From Temnopleurus reevesii (Eukaryota; Echinodermata; Echinoidea; Temnopleuroida; Temnopleuridae): a stretch of DNA of 17,512 bases. The notes beneath the pieces were generated by a model. That model saw nothing but the letters and a program-made list of their open reading frames with translations. It ran no database searches and had not been told where the DNA came from. Of this stretch, positions 6,893 to 16,555 are shown one piece after another (position 1 is the stretch's first letter; every line of letters starts with the position of its first letter). The stretch lies in contig BQKZ01002462.1 of NCBI GenBank assembly GCA_036244855.1, forward strand, positions 66,615 to 84,126, in the 5' to 3' direction. Position numbers and translations under genes: made by a program.

Positions 6893-7232
6893 CTGCAAAG
6901 AGAAAAAAGAAGGAAAGTTGTATTTAAAAAATTATCTTCGTACATTAAGACATTACAAAGAACAGTTATAAATAAAAGGTTAAGTCTTCACAGAGGAGAT
7001 AATTGGAAGCAACAGTAGGTATTTTTACTAAGTGCAATGAAAGGCTAGTTCTAAAAGTTACAGAAGTTAAAAAGTAGAACTTTTAAAGGAAAACAATAGT
7101 TGACTTAAAATATCAGATTTTGAGGAATTTCGAAAATATGATATAGAAATAATAATAATAATAATAATTGAAATATATCTTATATTGAGGGCCGTAATTT
7201 CCAATGCCTAACGAATGCAGGGCCATCTATGA

Positions 7233-7557
7233 TGATGATCTTACATGTATATGGTGCTTATCCCATATGGCCCAAAGTATTCTTACGATATCATTACCCT
7301 TCCCGATTCATTAACAATAACAAATACAATAGAATTTTATAATTAAGTTTCCTTGGGAGCTTCAGTAATACCAGCCTACGGTGAACAATGTTGACATCCT
7401 ACTGGGTACCCATCTATAAACCTGGGTTGAGTGCAACACATTTATGGATAATTTTCTTTCCGAATGAAATTATTGCTATGGGTGGGATTTGAACCATATA
7501 GCCTCTACATGTAGTTGCAGGGGGAGAGAGTCAGAATCACTACACCACAATGCTTCC
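7233..7557 (-). mobile_element. tRNA-derived SINE, near full length
   Basis: Minus-strand head near 7557; A box TGGTGTAGTGA at 7547-7537 and B box GGTTCAAATCC at 7495-7485 are both slightly decayed. The body segment 7394-7442 is nearly identical to 1-50. The 3' part (TATGGTGCTTATCCC.., 7245-7290) resembles the stem-forming tail of the copy at 11265-11541, but is diverged, so the 3' limit is approximate. Confidence 0.8.
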
Positions 7558-8748
7558 ACACTCCCATACATCCATCACTAGGAGCAGAATGGACGGAGGA
7601 CTGGGACAAAGTAAACACCTTCATTCAAGCATTCCCAATAGCTTAACGATCACGAAAGAAAGTGCCATGAGTGACTCTGTTCAACATTCTTTCAACAGAA
7701 CAAGAAGGATAAAAAATGTGTCCATCTAGCTATTGTTGATGCTTGAATTTAGGTTGTTTACTTTGTCCCTCTTGCTCACAGTGCATGTACATAATTCAAA
7801 TCATACATGGACACCAAATATGGGAAGGTGGTGGAATGAGTGTTTTTCTCAAAGATGTTTTTACAACTTGAAGAGAATTAAAAAAAAAACAGGAACAATC
7901 AATAGCTCATGAATCACATGAAATATGGAAAAGAAAAAATAGAACACATTCCGAATAGTGACTAATGCTTATTTTCAAAAAAGGAATTCTTGGGCACCCA
8001 AGGTAGGAAACAGGAAATTTGGCCATTTGGAAAGAGTGGAACCTAATGAAATTGTTTTCTTAGTCCTAAATGTGATTTCCAGAATTGTTTGCAAATCTTG
8101 ATTTTTTTTCTCGTTATGTTTATGTTCGTTGTGTTGCCTCTGATACTAAATTGAAATGACAAGGGAATATAATAACAACATTTTCTAAATAACCGTGTCT
8201 TCATTTCTAAATTCATCTCTGATAATATCTAATTCCTTGACATACTTTTTTGCAGCTATTTCTACTGGAAGTTATATTCTAATGCTTGGCTAAATAAAGG
8301 TAATTTCCATTATTTATGAACAAAACGAGACTAAAACAGGAGAAGTCAGGAAAATAAGTTTCTGAAATTTTGTGAACTCCCGACAATCAAGGTGCCAGTA
8401 ACGGAAGTTAGTGCTGCATTAGGCAAATAATTCACAACTTATCGCATTAAGTGCATTTTGATTCTAGATGTAGGGGTAAATTTCAAGGACTATCAATATT
8501 TCCTCCAACAGTTTCTGAGGTATCAACTCTTCTGGTATACACATTAGTATAGAAACTAACATGTCACTAACAAAACACTTCGTACCACCCTGAGAGAAAG
8601 CAAAACAATACCCACAGGCTTTATCTACCGAGAAAATATTGGACTTAGCTTTCACCTGATTCACCTGTTTATTTCTATTGTGCATATTCCAGAACTGGTT
8701 ATATCTTGCAAAGATCACAATATCACATCGATTTGTTTATGTTTATAA

Positions 8749-8890
8749 ATATTTAAAGGGGAACTCCCCTATTAATCATGCATTTATTTTCAGTAAGTAA
8801 AGAAAAAATGAGATGAACAGACTGCACAAATTTGAGAAAAATAGTGATCCCTTCAAAAGTTATGAACAGTTAAATATTTTTTGAACGATC
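8749..8890. repeat. Dispersed repeat fragment A
   Basis: ATATTTAAAGGGGAAC and, further on, TTGAGAAAAATAGTG..CCCTTCAAAAGTTATGAA resemble 13154-13290 in the same orientation. Moderate similarity; no coding potential. Confidence 0.5.
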
Positions 8891-9071
8891 ATATCTGACT
8901 TTGCTCAAATTTTCACATGAAACATCCAAAAATCCTTAGTTTTCATACAAATTGTCAACTTTTAACATTTCAACATATTTCAAGAGTCATTTAAGTAACA
9001 TTTTATTTTATTGGAATGTCTTTAAAAAAGAGAATTCAAAATATGAATGTCGCCAATTTAGGAAAGGAATA

Positions 9072-9117
9072 ATGATTTAATTTGTTGCAGAATAATTCCT
9101 GTCCTGAATGGGTTTAA
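9072..9117. repeat. 46-bp dispersed repeat, copy 2 (inverted)
   Basis: Reverse-complement partner of 4294-4339 (AATAATTCCTGTCCTGAATG shared). It lies only about 4 bp from the donor consensus of the TSPN exon, on the intron side. Confidence 0.65.
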
Positions 9118-9126
9118 TCTACTTAC

Positions 9127-9292
9127 ATTGAATGATGATTTTCCGCTGAGACTTGAACCAAAGAGGATGAAGGATCCCTGCTCCAGTGGTAGCGGCCTTG
9201 TACTTCTGTTGATTGTCCATTTTGTGGGAGGTAGACAGTTCAAGCTTATGCTTACTTGGTTTCCGCTCACCCTGATTGCCATTCGATGCCAT
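9127..9292 (-). CDS. Fibrillar collagen exon: C-terminal half of TSPN (thrombospondin N-terminal-like) domain
   Basis: Internal exon of a secreted fibrillar collagen. In V/XI collagens the TSPN domain forms the globular N-propeptide that stays on the fibril surface and limits fibril diameter. Seen: acceptor TTTCTAG before 9292, donor GTAAGT after 9127, 166 nt = 1 + 55 codons. The first base completes a codon (probably AA|A, Lys) and is followed by WHRMAIRVSGNQVSISLNC. This is the 'W-H-x-x-A-x-x-V...C' strand pair that marks TSPN domains. Next come TRPLPL and GSFILFGSSL, matching the family's 'x-P-L-x...G-x-I-x-F-G' segment. The exon ends SSFN and joins the next exon (9127 to 6892) in phase 0, restoring F-x-G-x-I-Q-Q. 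The ATG at 9282-9280 is an internal Met, not a start. Its acceptor lies inside an 83-bp tandem repeat. The N-terminal half of TSPN was not found to the right. Sure of family; orthology (COL5A or COL11A) is open. Confidence 0.88.
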
Positions 9293-9590
9293 CTAGAAAT
9301 CAGAAAATAAATCTCACATTGAATGAAAAGGAATCTGGATTCACTGATTTTTTTTATTCTGCTATCAATGTTGTATAATGATGAAATAAAAAAAATCTCA
9401 AATTGAATAAGAAGAATACTAAATTCATTGCTTTTTGTTATTCTGCCATTCGATGACAGCTAGAAATTAGGGAAAAATCTCAAATTGAATGAAAGGGAAA
9501 CTGAATTCATTGCTTTTTGTTGTCTTACCACTCAATGTCTTCTAGTAATCAGAAAAATGTCACAAATTGAATGAAAAGTCACTACTTTTT
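9275..9590. repeat. 83-bp tandem array, four units, containing the TSPN exon acceptor
   Basis: ATTGAATGAA/ATTGAATAAG anchors recur at 9319, 9402, 9485 and 9567, a spacing of 82-84 bp. The unit also repeats TTCATTGCTTTTTGTTATTC and the exon-edge sequence CCATTCGATGCCATCTAGAA (9279-9298). That edge has degenerate copies near 9363, 9446 and 9530. The first unit thus includes the last bases of the exon 9127-9292 and its splice acceptor. Confidence 0.8.
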
Positions 9591-9917
9591 AATCATATTA
9601 ATAATAATGATACATGGATCTTATATTGCTCACTTTCAATCCTAATTAGATTCTCGAGGCTCTTAGAGCAAATTAATTGAAGTGATAAAATACAAGGTAA
9701 TTATAAAACAAGAATACACATCTTTGGGAAAGTCTACAAAACCATTATTGTTGACATCCATAAACATTTCATCACGTATATGTTCCCGTGATCTAGACCT
9801 ATAAATTCACCTCTATCTGTACGAAAACCGAGATAGCTCCAGACGAAATCGTCACAGAAATGTGCAATTTACATGAAAGGGGCCGAAAGATCATGAGGGG
9901 GATTCGTCGATTGTACA

Positions 9918-10049
9918 GGGGCCTCGTAACACAAAAGAGATACAGTCCCTTTTGCGACCAATCGCGAAGTTTAGTACATGATTTCCCATAGACTTGCGAT
10001 TGATATTAATCGTATGATTGATTGGAAAAATCTTTATGTTACGGGGTCC
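9918..10049. mobile_element. Foldback MITE-like element, GGGGCC..CGTAACA termini, copy 1
   Basis: The left end GGGGCCTCGTAACACAAA is the imperfect inverse of the right end TTTATGTTACGGGGTCC. The inside contains further imperfect inverse parts (GACCAATCGCGAAG / CTTGCGATTG). About 132 bp, no coding. It is similar over its length to 16556-16684. Confidence 0.7.
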
Positions 10050-10164
10050 AGGTCTGTCAGAACTATTGAAGATGAGTTATGCCCAACGACAGCTCATGTG
10101 TGCCGAGAAGAAATTTGAGACGTCAATTTCTTGACATGGGACGCCAAAAAATTTGTGACCCAAG

Positions 10165-10315
10165 ACACAAAGTTCGCGACCACGGGAAGTGAATTTTGCA
10201 TCCCCAAATTTTGTTTTTATTCTGGGGCGGAAAATCTGTTACGAACCCAAAACGTCGTGTCACAAACTTTGCGTCCAAAGGCGAAATTTCCACGATCTGG
10301 TCGCAAACTTTACGT
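10165..10315. repeat. Imperfect foldback, ~150 bp
   Basis: AAAGTTCGCGACCA (10169-10182) pairs with TGGTCGCAAACTTT (10298-10311) at 13 of 14 positions, and GTGAATTTTGC pairs loosely with GCGAAATTTCCAC. Motifs such as CACAAAGTT/AACTTTGCG are repeated inside. Probably a decayed foldback element; the + frame 10131-10427 lies across it. Confidence 0.5.
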
Positions 10316-11264
10316 CGCGCATGGTATGTGGAATAGCGTTGCTTACTTCAGGTCAGTCAGCAGTACTACTGAACCAATAAATATCGCAGATATTTGTAAT
10401 CATCAGGGTGCCGAAAGCAAGAACTAGACAGAAAATCTCAGCAGAGACAACAATGAATGCATATTTTACCTCGCTGCAGTTGTGAAGCTGGTGATAATAA
10501 AAATCATTCCACTTCGAAACAAATTCTTTGATTGTGAAAATAACACAACCCAATGAAGATTAAAAAAAATTATGAGGAAAGATCGTTACGTCAGCACATA
10601 TTGGGAATTATTTTCAACATACTTAACCGTAAGAAAGGTAAAACTCTTTGTTACTTTAAGCGCTAAATACCACTTATGAACTATCAGACTATAGGATCTG
10701 TTTCCATACATTTGGCGAGTTCTTCTTTTCGCAAATGAATCCGTCTGTTGCGTTGCAGGCAAACACACCCCAAAACAAAAACATTTACAAAAAAAAAAAA
10801 AACGATTTTGGCATCATTCGGCTTCTACCAATAGTTAAGTATCTTCGCAGCAGGATGTGAGGTTGAAAGTTGTTGGAAGTTTAGCTAACCGGCGAGGCGT
10901 ATGTAGTGAAATGTTTTACCAGAAGCTCAACATTATTTTTTTAGAAGATATATACGTCAAAACAAAGGCTTTGCTCGAGTCGACGTCCGTGCATGTTACT
11001 GAACAATTTCGATGTCAAGTTTGTGGGCGTGGTGTTTATGTTGTACGAGACATATTTAACCCGTCTGGAAAATTGTGGTTTGCCTATAGCGTAAACGATA
11101 GGGGATGCGGTGGGATATTTTTATTCTACTATGCTCTCCTATTCGAGAAAGCAACCTCTTTCAGTTTCCCTTGGACAAAAATGTAACTGATAACGCCACT
11201 GTTTGGTAAATCCATTCACTAGAGACAAGGTAGCTTTTACAGGCGACTAAAACTTTCACATAAT

Positions 11265-11541
11265 AACAATAACAATACACAACATTTATATAGCGCTTAT
11301 TAAGAAGTGTTTCTAAGCGCTCTGTGCATTATTATCCGGCTATAGCAAGGCTACCATTTGGCGCTCTCTGCAGTCATAGATTTTTCCCTATCGGTACCCA
11401 TTCACCGCATATGGGTTGAGTGCAGCATTATTTGGATAAATTTCTTGCTGAAGTACATTAACGTCCGTGGATGAAATTCGAACTTACGACCGTCAGGTTG
11501 AAAGGCGAGAGTCAGAACCACTACACCACGACGCCTCCAAA
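11265..11541 (-). mobile_element. tRNA-derived SINE, full length
   Basis: The head begins near 11541. The A box TGGTGTAGTGG at 11528-11518 is intact; the B box region (AGTTCGAATTT, near 11484-11474) is mutated. The body shares GGGTTGAGTGCA and ATTTCTTGCTGAAG with the copy at 1-156. It ends in a stem AGCGCTTAGAAAC..AATAAGCGCTATATAAA and an (AAC/AAT) simple tail at 11265-11280. This copy shows the entire layout: tRNA head, body, conserved 3' stem, simple repeat. Confidence 0.85.
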
Positions 11542-11870
11542 TTCAACATGATGGTTTTACTACTCTTACATAATAATATCTCATGGCTGCTTTAACAGTA
11601 TCACGATCTGTCTGGTTGTGAACTAAAATATAATTGAGAGAATTCACCACAAAAGAGGACTGCATAAGGCAACTTTGGGAGGCAATTCCGAACCCCAAAC
11701 ATCAATTATAGCCTGTTCATATTTTTAAAGGATTTGAAGTATAAACAAATGGGGTAAGCATTATACATCTCATTCATATCAACAGTCCTCTCAGTGCAAA
11801 GCAATTCGTGAACACATCAGTTCGTTTCAAGTCAATTTCTTCATCCTGACCATGACGCCCTGGTCATAAA

Positions 11871-12960
11871 GGGCCCCGGAAGCAACACGATTCAACACGA
11901 TTCAACACGACTATTTCTTCAGAGGCAGCTAACTGTGAAATAAACAGATTCGTGTTCGATCGTGTTGCTTCCGGGCTTAAATGTAAATGGGGTCTTTAAA
12001 GAGAAGATGTGTGTATCGTTTCAAACGAGAATTGATTCGATCGGGCAACGCATCGGTCTCATCTGCTCCCATCTGTTTGGGGTCAAAAAGACGGTGCAAG
12101 GTCACAGAGCTTTCATTCTCCCCAAAGACTTGCCCACTTGTGAAAATCAGATTTGTTATGGCCCCAGAAACAACACGATTCAACACGACTCTTTCTGCAG
12201 AGGCAGTTAACTATAAAATGAACAAAGATTCGTGTTCGATCGTGTTTCTTTCGGGCTTCTAATACTGGAACCTTACTGATGTATGCATCTAAAGAGAAGA
12301 TGTGTGTATCGTTTCAATCGTGAATTGATTCGATCGGGCAACGCATCATTTGCTACCATCTGTTTGGGGTCAAAAGACGGTGGAAGGTCACAGAGCTTTC
12401 ACTCTCCCCAAAGACTGACCCACCCGCGAAACCAGATTTGTGAGGGCCCCGGAAGCAACACGATTCAACACGACTCTTTCTTCAGAGGCAGCTAACTGTG
12501 AAATAAACACAGATTCGTGTTCGATCGTGTTGCTTTCGGGCTTCTATGTGAATGGGGCCGTACTTATGCATGCCTTTAAAAAGAAGATGTGTGTATCGTT
12601 TCAAACGAGAATTGCTTGGATTAGGCAACGCATCGGTGTCATCCGCTCCCATCTGTTTGGGGTCAAAAGACGGTGGACGGTCATATAGCTTTTATCATCA
12701 CACAAAATCAATCAGAATTCAGATTAGTCGCAAACAGAGCGGATACACCATTCGCATTACGCCGACTTCGAATAGCAATTTGTATGCCTTTAAAAAGAAT
12801 ATGTGTGTATCGTTGCAAACGAGAATTGATTCGATCGGGCAACGCATCATTTGCTCCCATCTGTTTGGGGTCAAAAGACGGTGGAAGGTCACAGAGCTTT
12901 CACCCTCCCCACCAAAGACTTACCCACCTGCAAAACCAGATTTGTTTGAATCTGCACTAT
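11871..12960 (+). repeat. Tandem array of four ~285-bp units with internal hairpins
   Basis: Unit starts (GGCCCC..) at 11873, 12161 and 12446, spacing 288 and 285 bp. A fourth, truncated unit runs from about 12782 to 12950 after a ~90-bp unrelated stretch. Each of the first three units opens with a hairpin: GAAGCAACACGATTCAACAC, a ~45-nt spacer with TTCAGAGGCAG.., then TCGTGTTCGATCGTGTTGCT. The rest is a conserved segment GATGTGTGTATCG..GGGCAACGCATC..CCATCTGTTTGGGGTCA. Several overlapping + frames share an L-K-R-R-C-V-Y-R-F peptide, but stops and frame changes break them, so I do not call a gene. Unit 1 resembles 3, and unit 2 resembles 4, in a 6-nt indel. Confidence 0.85.
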
Positions 12961-13153
12961 CAACAGAGCCTCATTCTATCATCATGGCAAGTTAACTCCT
13001 ACAATGCCAAAATGGGTTCGGAAATAGAGTTTTACTTTCTCTTCCCGTAAAATTCGCGGATATGATGACGTACAAGCGAGACCCTTACGACTATAGATAT
13101 GAAACATCGAAGAGGCTACAATTAAAGTGCATTCATTTCGTGTTCGATGATTT

Positions 13154-13290
13154 CAATATTTAAAGGAGAACCAACCCCTGGGATTTTCATGTTCTCATTG
13201 AATGACCAAAATGAACGATCCGTGAAAAATTGAGCAAAATTGGGCAATCCGTTCAAAAGTTATGAATGCCGAATTTCACAGAGATATGAC
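13154..13290. repeat. Dispersed repeat fragment B
   Basis: ATATTTAAAGGAGAACC and AAATTGAGCAAAATTGG..CCGTTCAAAAGTTATGAA correspond to 8749-8890. The middle parts are diverged. The + frame at 13240-13422 starts inside it and is not considered a gene. Confidence 0.5.
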
Positions 13291-13940
13291 GATCACTTCC
13301 CCTTTATGGGGATCCGTGTGATCTTCAACATCGACGCCGATGGAAAATTAATAATAATGGAGGTGATATTTGTAAACATGTTTGTAAAGATGACTTCATC
13401 ACAGAACATGCGCAAACTCTAGATTCTAATTTCCTATTTCACTAAATGTTGCAGGTCTAACACTGGAGCGTTCAATTCTTCTGTCTGATACACTTTGCAA
13501 TCTGTGTGTGAACTTAGCTTAGAATATAATTGAGGATTGACGCAACGGGAAAATGATTTGAAAACATTATCCGCATCAACATTATATCACTACTTTTCGA
13601 TAAGAGATATTAAATTCCGAAACATAAATGTCCTTGAATCGTCATGATTGGCATCACTTCTGTGGTTTCTTGGTTGACCTGCAACCTTTTCTAACGTCCG
13701 CATGTGGCAATATCTCTAAGCGCACATTTGCTTATATTTGTTGAAGATTGAAGATTGTAGCAAGAGGCATGTACGCACCATTGGGAGTGTAAGCAAAACA
13801 TTTCAAATCATCACAACCCAGAGGCTGAAATTAAACTTCCATCTCATCCTCGGTAAGAATTAGCAGTGTTTTGAAAGAGCAGATGGTGGAAAACGGAATA
13901 TTGGAATAACCGGAAACATTAAGAAATCAATATTCACAAG

Positions 13941-14105
13941 ATATAAACCATTTCCGCAAAATAAAGTGGGGCATGGACGATAGAGCCGTACGCCGTGTAA
14001 TGAACTGAGCGGACACAACAATCACAAGCCGGTTCCGATTTGAAAAGCATTACAAAGGAGCATGAAATTGGTGTTCGACTTAATTTTACAAAAAATGGTT
14101 TATAT
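13941..14105. mobile_element. MITE-like repeat, copy 3 (inverted), with the best-preserved termini
   Basis: The ends are GATATAAACCATTT and its exact inverse AAATGGTTTATATC, continuing as imperfect inverted repeats (..AAAATAAAGT / ACTTAATTTTAC..). The interior is the reverse complement of the copies at 234 and 4126. This copy gives the element its clearest boundaries, about 165 bp. The short minus-strand open frame across it (13934-14146) is therefore repeat-derived and not a gene. Confidence 0.75.
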
Positions 14106-15443
14106 CGTGTTTCATGGAAAGTTATGGAAAAACGAAGTGTAGCCATTAACTAGCAGAGCAACAACCCCTGCTACAATATTTGTTTCCTCTGCACAAAGAG
14201 GTAGCATATATATTTGTTAAATATACATGTACATTGTATGTTCAGAAATTATATCTCTTTTCCAAATTATTGTAAATTTCGAAACTATACACTTAATTAA
14301 GACAATCACCAAACAGAAATCAATGATAATAAATCTGTGGTAGACTACCCATAATGGAGTAAACGGTCGAAAAATTGGATGGCTGAACGACATATTACAT
14401 GCACCAAGATCCTGAATATCTCTTGAAGGTTGAAGGTATTCCTTTCTGCGGTATTCGGAAATTATGAAAATTCGAAGACTTCCCGATCCCGAATATGGAA
14501 TGTGATGACGTTTGAACTTTTCATTGACTGGGAACTCGAGAGGATTTGCAAGATAGTTCAGGGTAAATACATACATCAGGTTTATCATTATTAGGGAATC
14601 AGTCATCATAATTCATAACAACATGTGCCGGTCAATTTAAAAATTACCAGGTAGTGCATTTAAGGTAACCGCATATTATTCTCATACTAATATAACAACT
14701 TGAGAAGGCAAGTGGCTAGCTTTTAAAGGGAAGGAGGATTCATTTTGTCGGACATAATGCATCGATTTCAATTTTCCATGCAACTGTACTTGCTTACGAC
14801 TTGAACACGAACAAGCAACTTCAACAGTTCAAAGTTACTAGAAGACATTTTCCATGCTATTCCAAAGTGGTGTGTTATCAAATCATTTACAAAAACACTC
14901 TTAAAAAAAGTTGCACATTGTAACCATCGACAAAAGGGCACGATCCAAATATTTCTACATACTCATGAACCTTAGCTGGTACCACAAAGCACTTTCAAGG
15001 GTGAATTTTCTCAGGGCGGCTAGTTGACAAAATTATGAACATAATAAGGTCTGCAGAGAAGAAGTTTAAGATACTAGTAAATCAGACACTTTTGGAGAAA
15101 CCCTTTTCAAATTTTGAATTTGAGAGAAGCGTAACATTTTCTTAGTGTGTATATATGTGGTTGAAGGTGATGTGCCTTTAAAATCAAACAATATTCCAGC
15201 ATTCCTTGCTGACACAATCGGACACCGCATGATATGATATGGGGTGTGGCAACCGCGTCCATTCATGGGTTTTAAACTTGCACTTGATTGCCAATATCAC
15301 CAGAGGGGAGGGCGACAGGTGACGCATCCGAACAGGTGCTTCGTGACAGGTGCCCATCCACTCACCAACACACCGCATACCCATATAACCAATGAATGAC
15401 CATGACATCATCATAAGATTTTATACTTTATGGGGCTTTGGAT

Positions 15444-15532
15444 GGGCATCATGGTGTGGTGGTTCTGACTCTCGCACTTCGTATCAAACGTTGTATTAAT
15501 GTTGTGTATTATTATTATTATTATTATTATTT
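15444..15532 (+). mobile_element. SINE head fragment with (ATT)n tail, plus orientation
   Basis: CATGGTGTGGTGGTTCTGAC then TCTCGC matches the tRNA-like head of the other SINEs (A box with one change). It is followed after ~30 bp by an (ATT)n run (15507-15532). It lacks body and B box, so it is a truncated or decayed copy. Confidence 0.6.
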
Positions 15533-15633
15533 ATACTCTTGCTACGGTATATTCGGTTACGGTTTCCGACCGATTTGCGGGCAAGGTAGCGTACATCTTC
15601 TAGGCTGATAATGCCTACGATTGCAAATTCTTC

Positions 15634-15789
15634 TATGTTTCATAAAGATGTGCGTAGATCTACGCACGACTATACGAACGACTGGTGTTCCTTTCTCGCA
15701 CTCAATGATAACTCCTGGCGCTGAATTGCACCAAACAGGGGATTACAAGTCGCTCGTACAGTCGTGAGTATTCACAGTTTTATAAAACA
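15634..15789. mobile_element. Foldback MITE-like element with TTTCATAAAG terminus
   Basis: The left arm TTTCATAAAGATGTGCG.. and CGCACGACTATACGAACGAC are matched by the right arm GTCGCTCGTACAGTCGTGAG.. and ACAGTTTTATAAAACA in inverse orientation. About 156 bp, no coding. It includes the perfect 18-bp palindrome at 15650-15667. Confidence 0.7.
15650..15667. repeat. Perfect 18-bp palindrome GTGCGTAGATCTACGCAC
   Basis: Self-complementary over all 18 bases, inside the left arm of the foldback 15634-15789. Probably a by-product of that element. Confidence 0.9.
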
Positions 15790-16007
15790 CAACCCATTGG
15801 TGCAGACGGCAACCTCTTTAGAAACATCGCACGGATCCCGTACGGAGATTTAGCGATGGTTGTGTAGTCGCTGTGTGCTTTCGAGCCAGTTGCCATGGTT
15901 GCGGCATGTCACTTACATTCTACGAGCTTACGATTTTTCAACGTCGTAAAACTCCCCTCGAAATCCGGAGACTGCTGAGCGCTTAGTGGAGGAATTGCCT
16001 CGATTTT

Positions 16008-16051
16008 GGTTACGATCAAGCAGTTTAAGGGCCAACTGCTTGAACGTAACC
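16008..16051. repeat. Short hairpin with 18-bp arms
   Basis: GGTTACGATCAAGCAGTT (16008-16025) and AACTGCTTGAACGTAACC (16034-16051) pair at 17 of 18 positions around an 8-nt loop TAAGGGCC. It could be a small foldback remnant; there is no T-run after it and no neighbouring gene to terminate. Confidence 0.85.
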
Positions 16052-16555
16052 CAATAACGTAACAATTTAGACTCATCGCAAAGCCAATGTAAACTGGGCA
16101 TCAGTAGTTTCAGTAGAATACCTTTTTAACCCTCTTGACCATCATTTAGTTATCAACACCCAGAACAGCCCACATCCTCGCCTGCCAGTAAAGTCGAAGA
16201 TCCAGGCACCCTATTTCGTGCCACCTGGAAGTAACATGGTGGCTGAAATAGGAAGAGCTGACTACGTTCCTCTCCCGACGGACGATTTGTCTTTTACATT
16301 GACCGAGGAATTTTCATAATGCTAATTCCTTGCATTGACCAAGGAATTAATCACCTCGACCTGGCGCAGCCTATGTTATTATGTATATGATAATGTTCGA
16401 CCATGGAATTATCAATATATCTATGACCTAACAGAGTCCAACAAAAAGTTCATATCTGTTAACAACTTAGGCAACAATAGTTGAGTATTAATGTTAGCAG
16501 TATTCAGGGGAGACTGTCTGTTCCATTTCATGAAGCGAAATTGTAACATATTTCA

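Larger units (their letters stand above)
6893..9126. other. Intron, 2.2 kb, between the two TSPN exons
   Basis: Holds an (AAT)n run (7149-7170), a SINE (to 7557), unique AT-rich DNA and a fragment of a dispersed repeat (8749-8890). The minus-strand open frame 8464-8718 shows no domain and no splice context. Confidence 0.6.

Noticed and set aside
10353..10553. Minus-strand frame resembling a transmembrane segment, with a possible donor near 10469
   Set aside because: Donor GTAAAA is weak, no acceptor is clear, and the hydrophobic stretch follows from T-rich DNA; no family match.
10857..11186. 109-aa + strand frame with several Cys and Gly (CQVCGRG)
   Set aside because: The two-Cys motif is too short for a zinc finger, there are no partner cysteines at a suitable distance, and no splice or promoter context.
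11871..12960. CRISPR-like array of regular repeats
   Set aside because: Units are ~285 bp and contiguous, without short repeats separated by unique spacers, and the DNA is eukaryotic.
12552..12995. 147-aa + strand frame, the longest in the window, with repeats of an L-K-R-R-C-V-Y-R-F peptide
   Set aside because: It lies in the tandem array, and equivalent frames in the other units are broken by stops and shifts; no domain, no splice or start context.
14217..14609. 130-aa minus-strand frame with hydrophobic C-terminal part
   Set aside because: No recognised domain, AT-driven composition, no splice context; length is within chance for AT-rich DNA read in six frames.
15905..16005. Minus-strand open stretch ending at a GTAAGTGA donor near 15916
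   Set aside because: Good donor, but no acceptor in a plausible place and no recognisable peptide.
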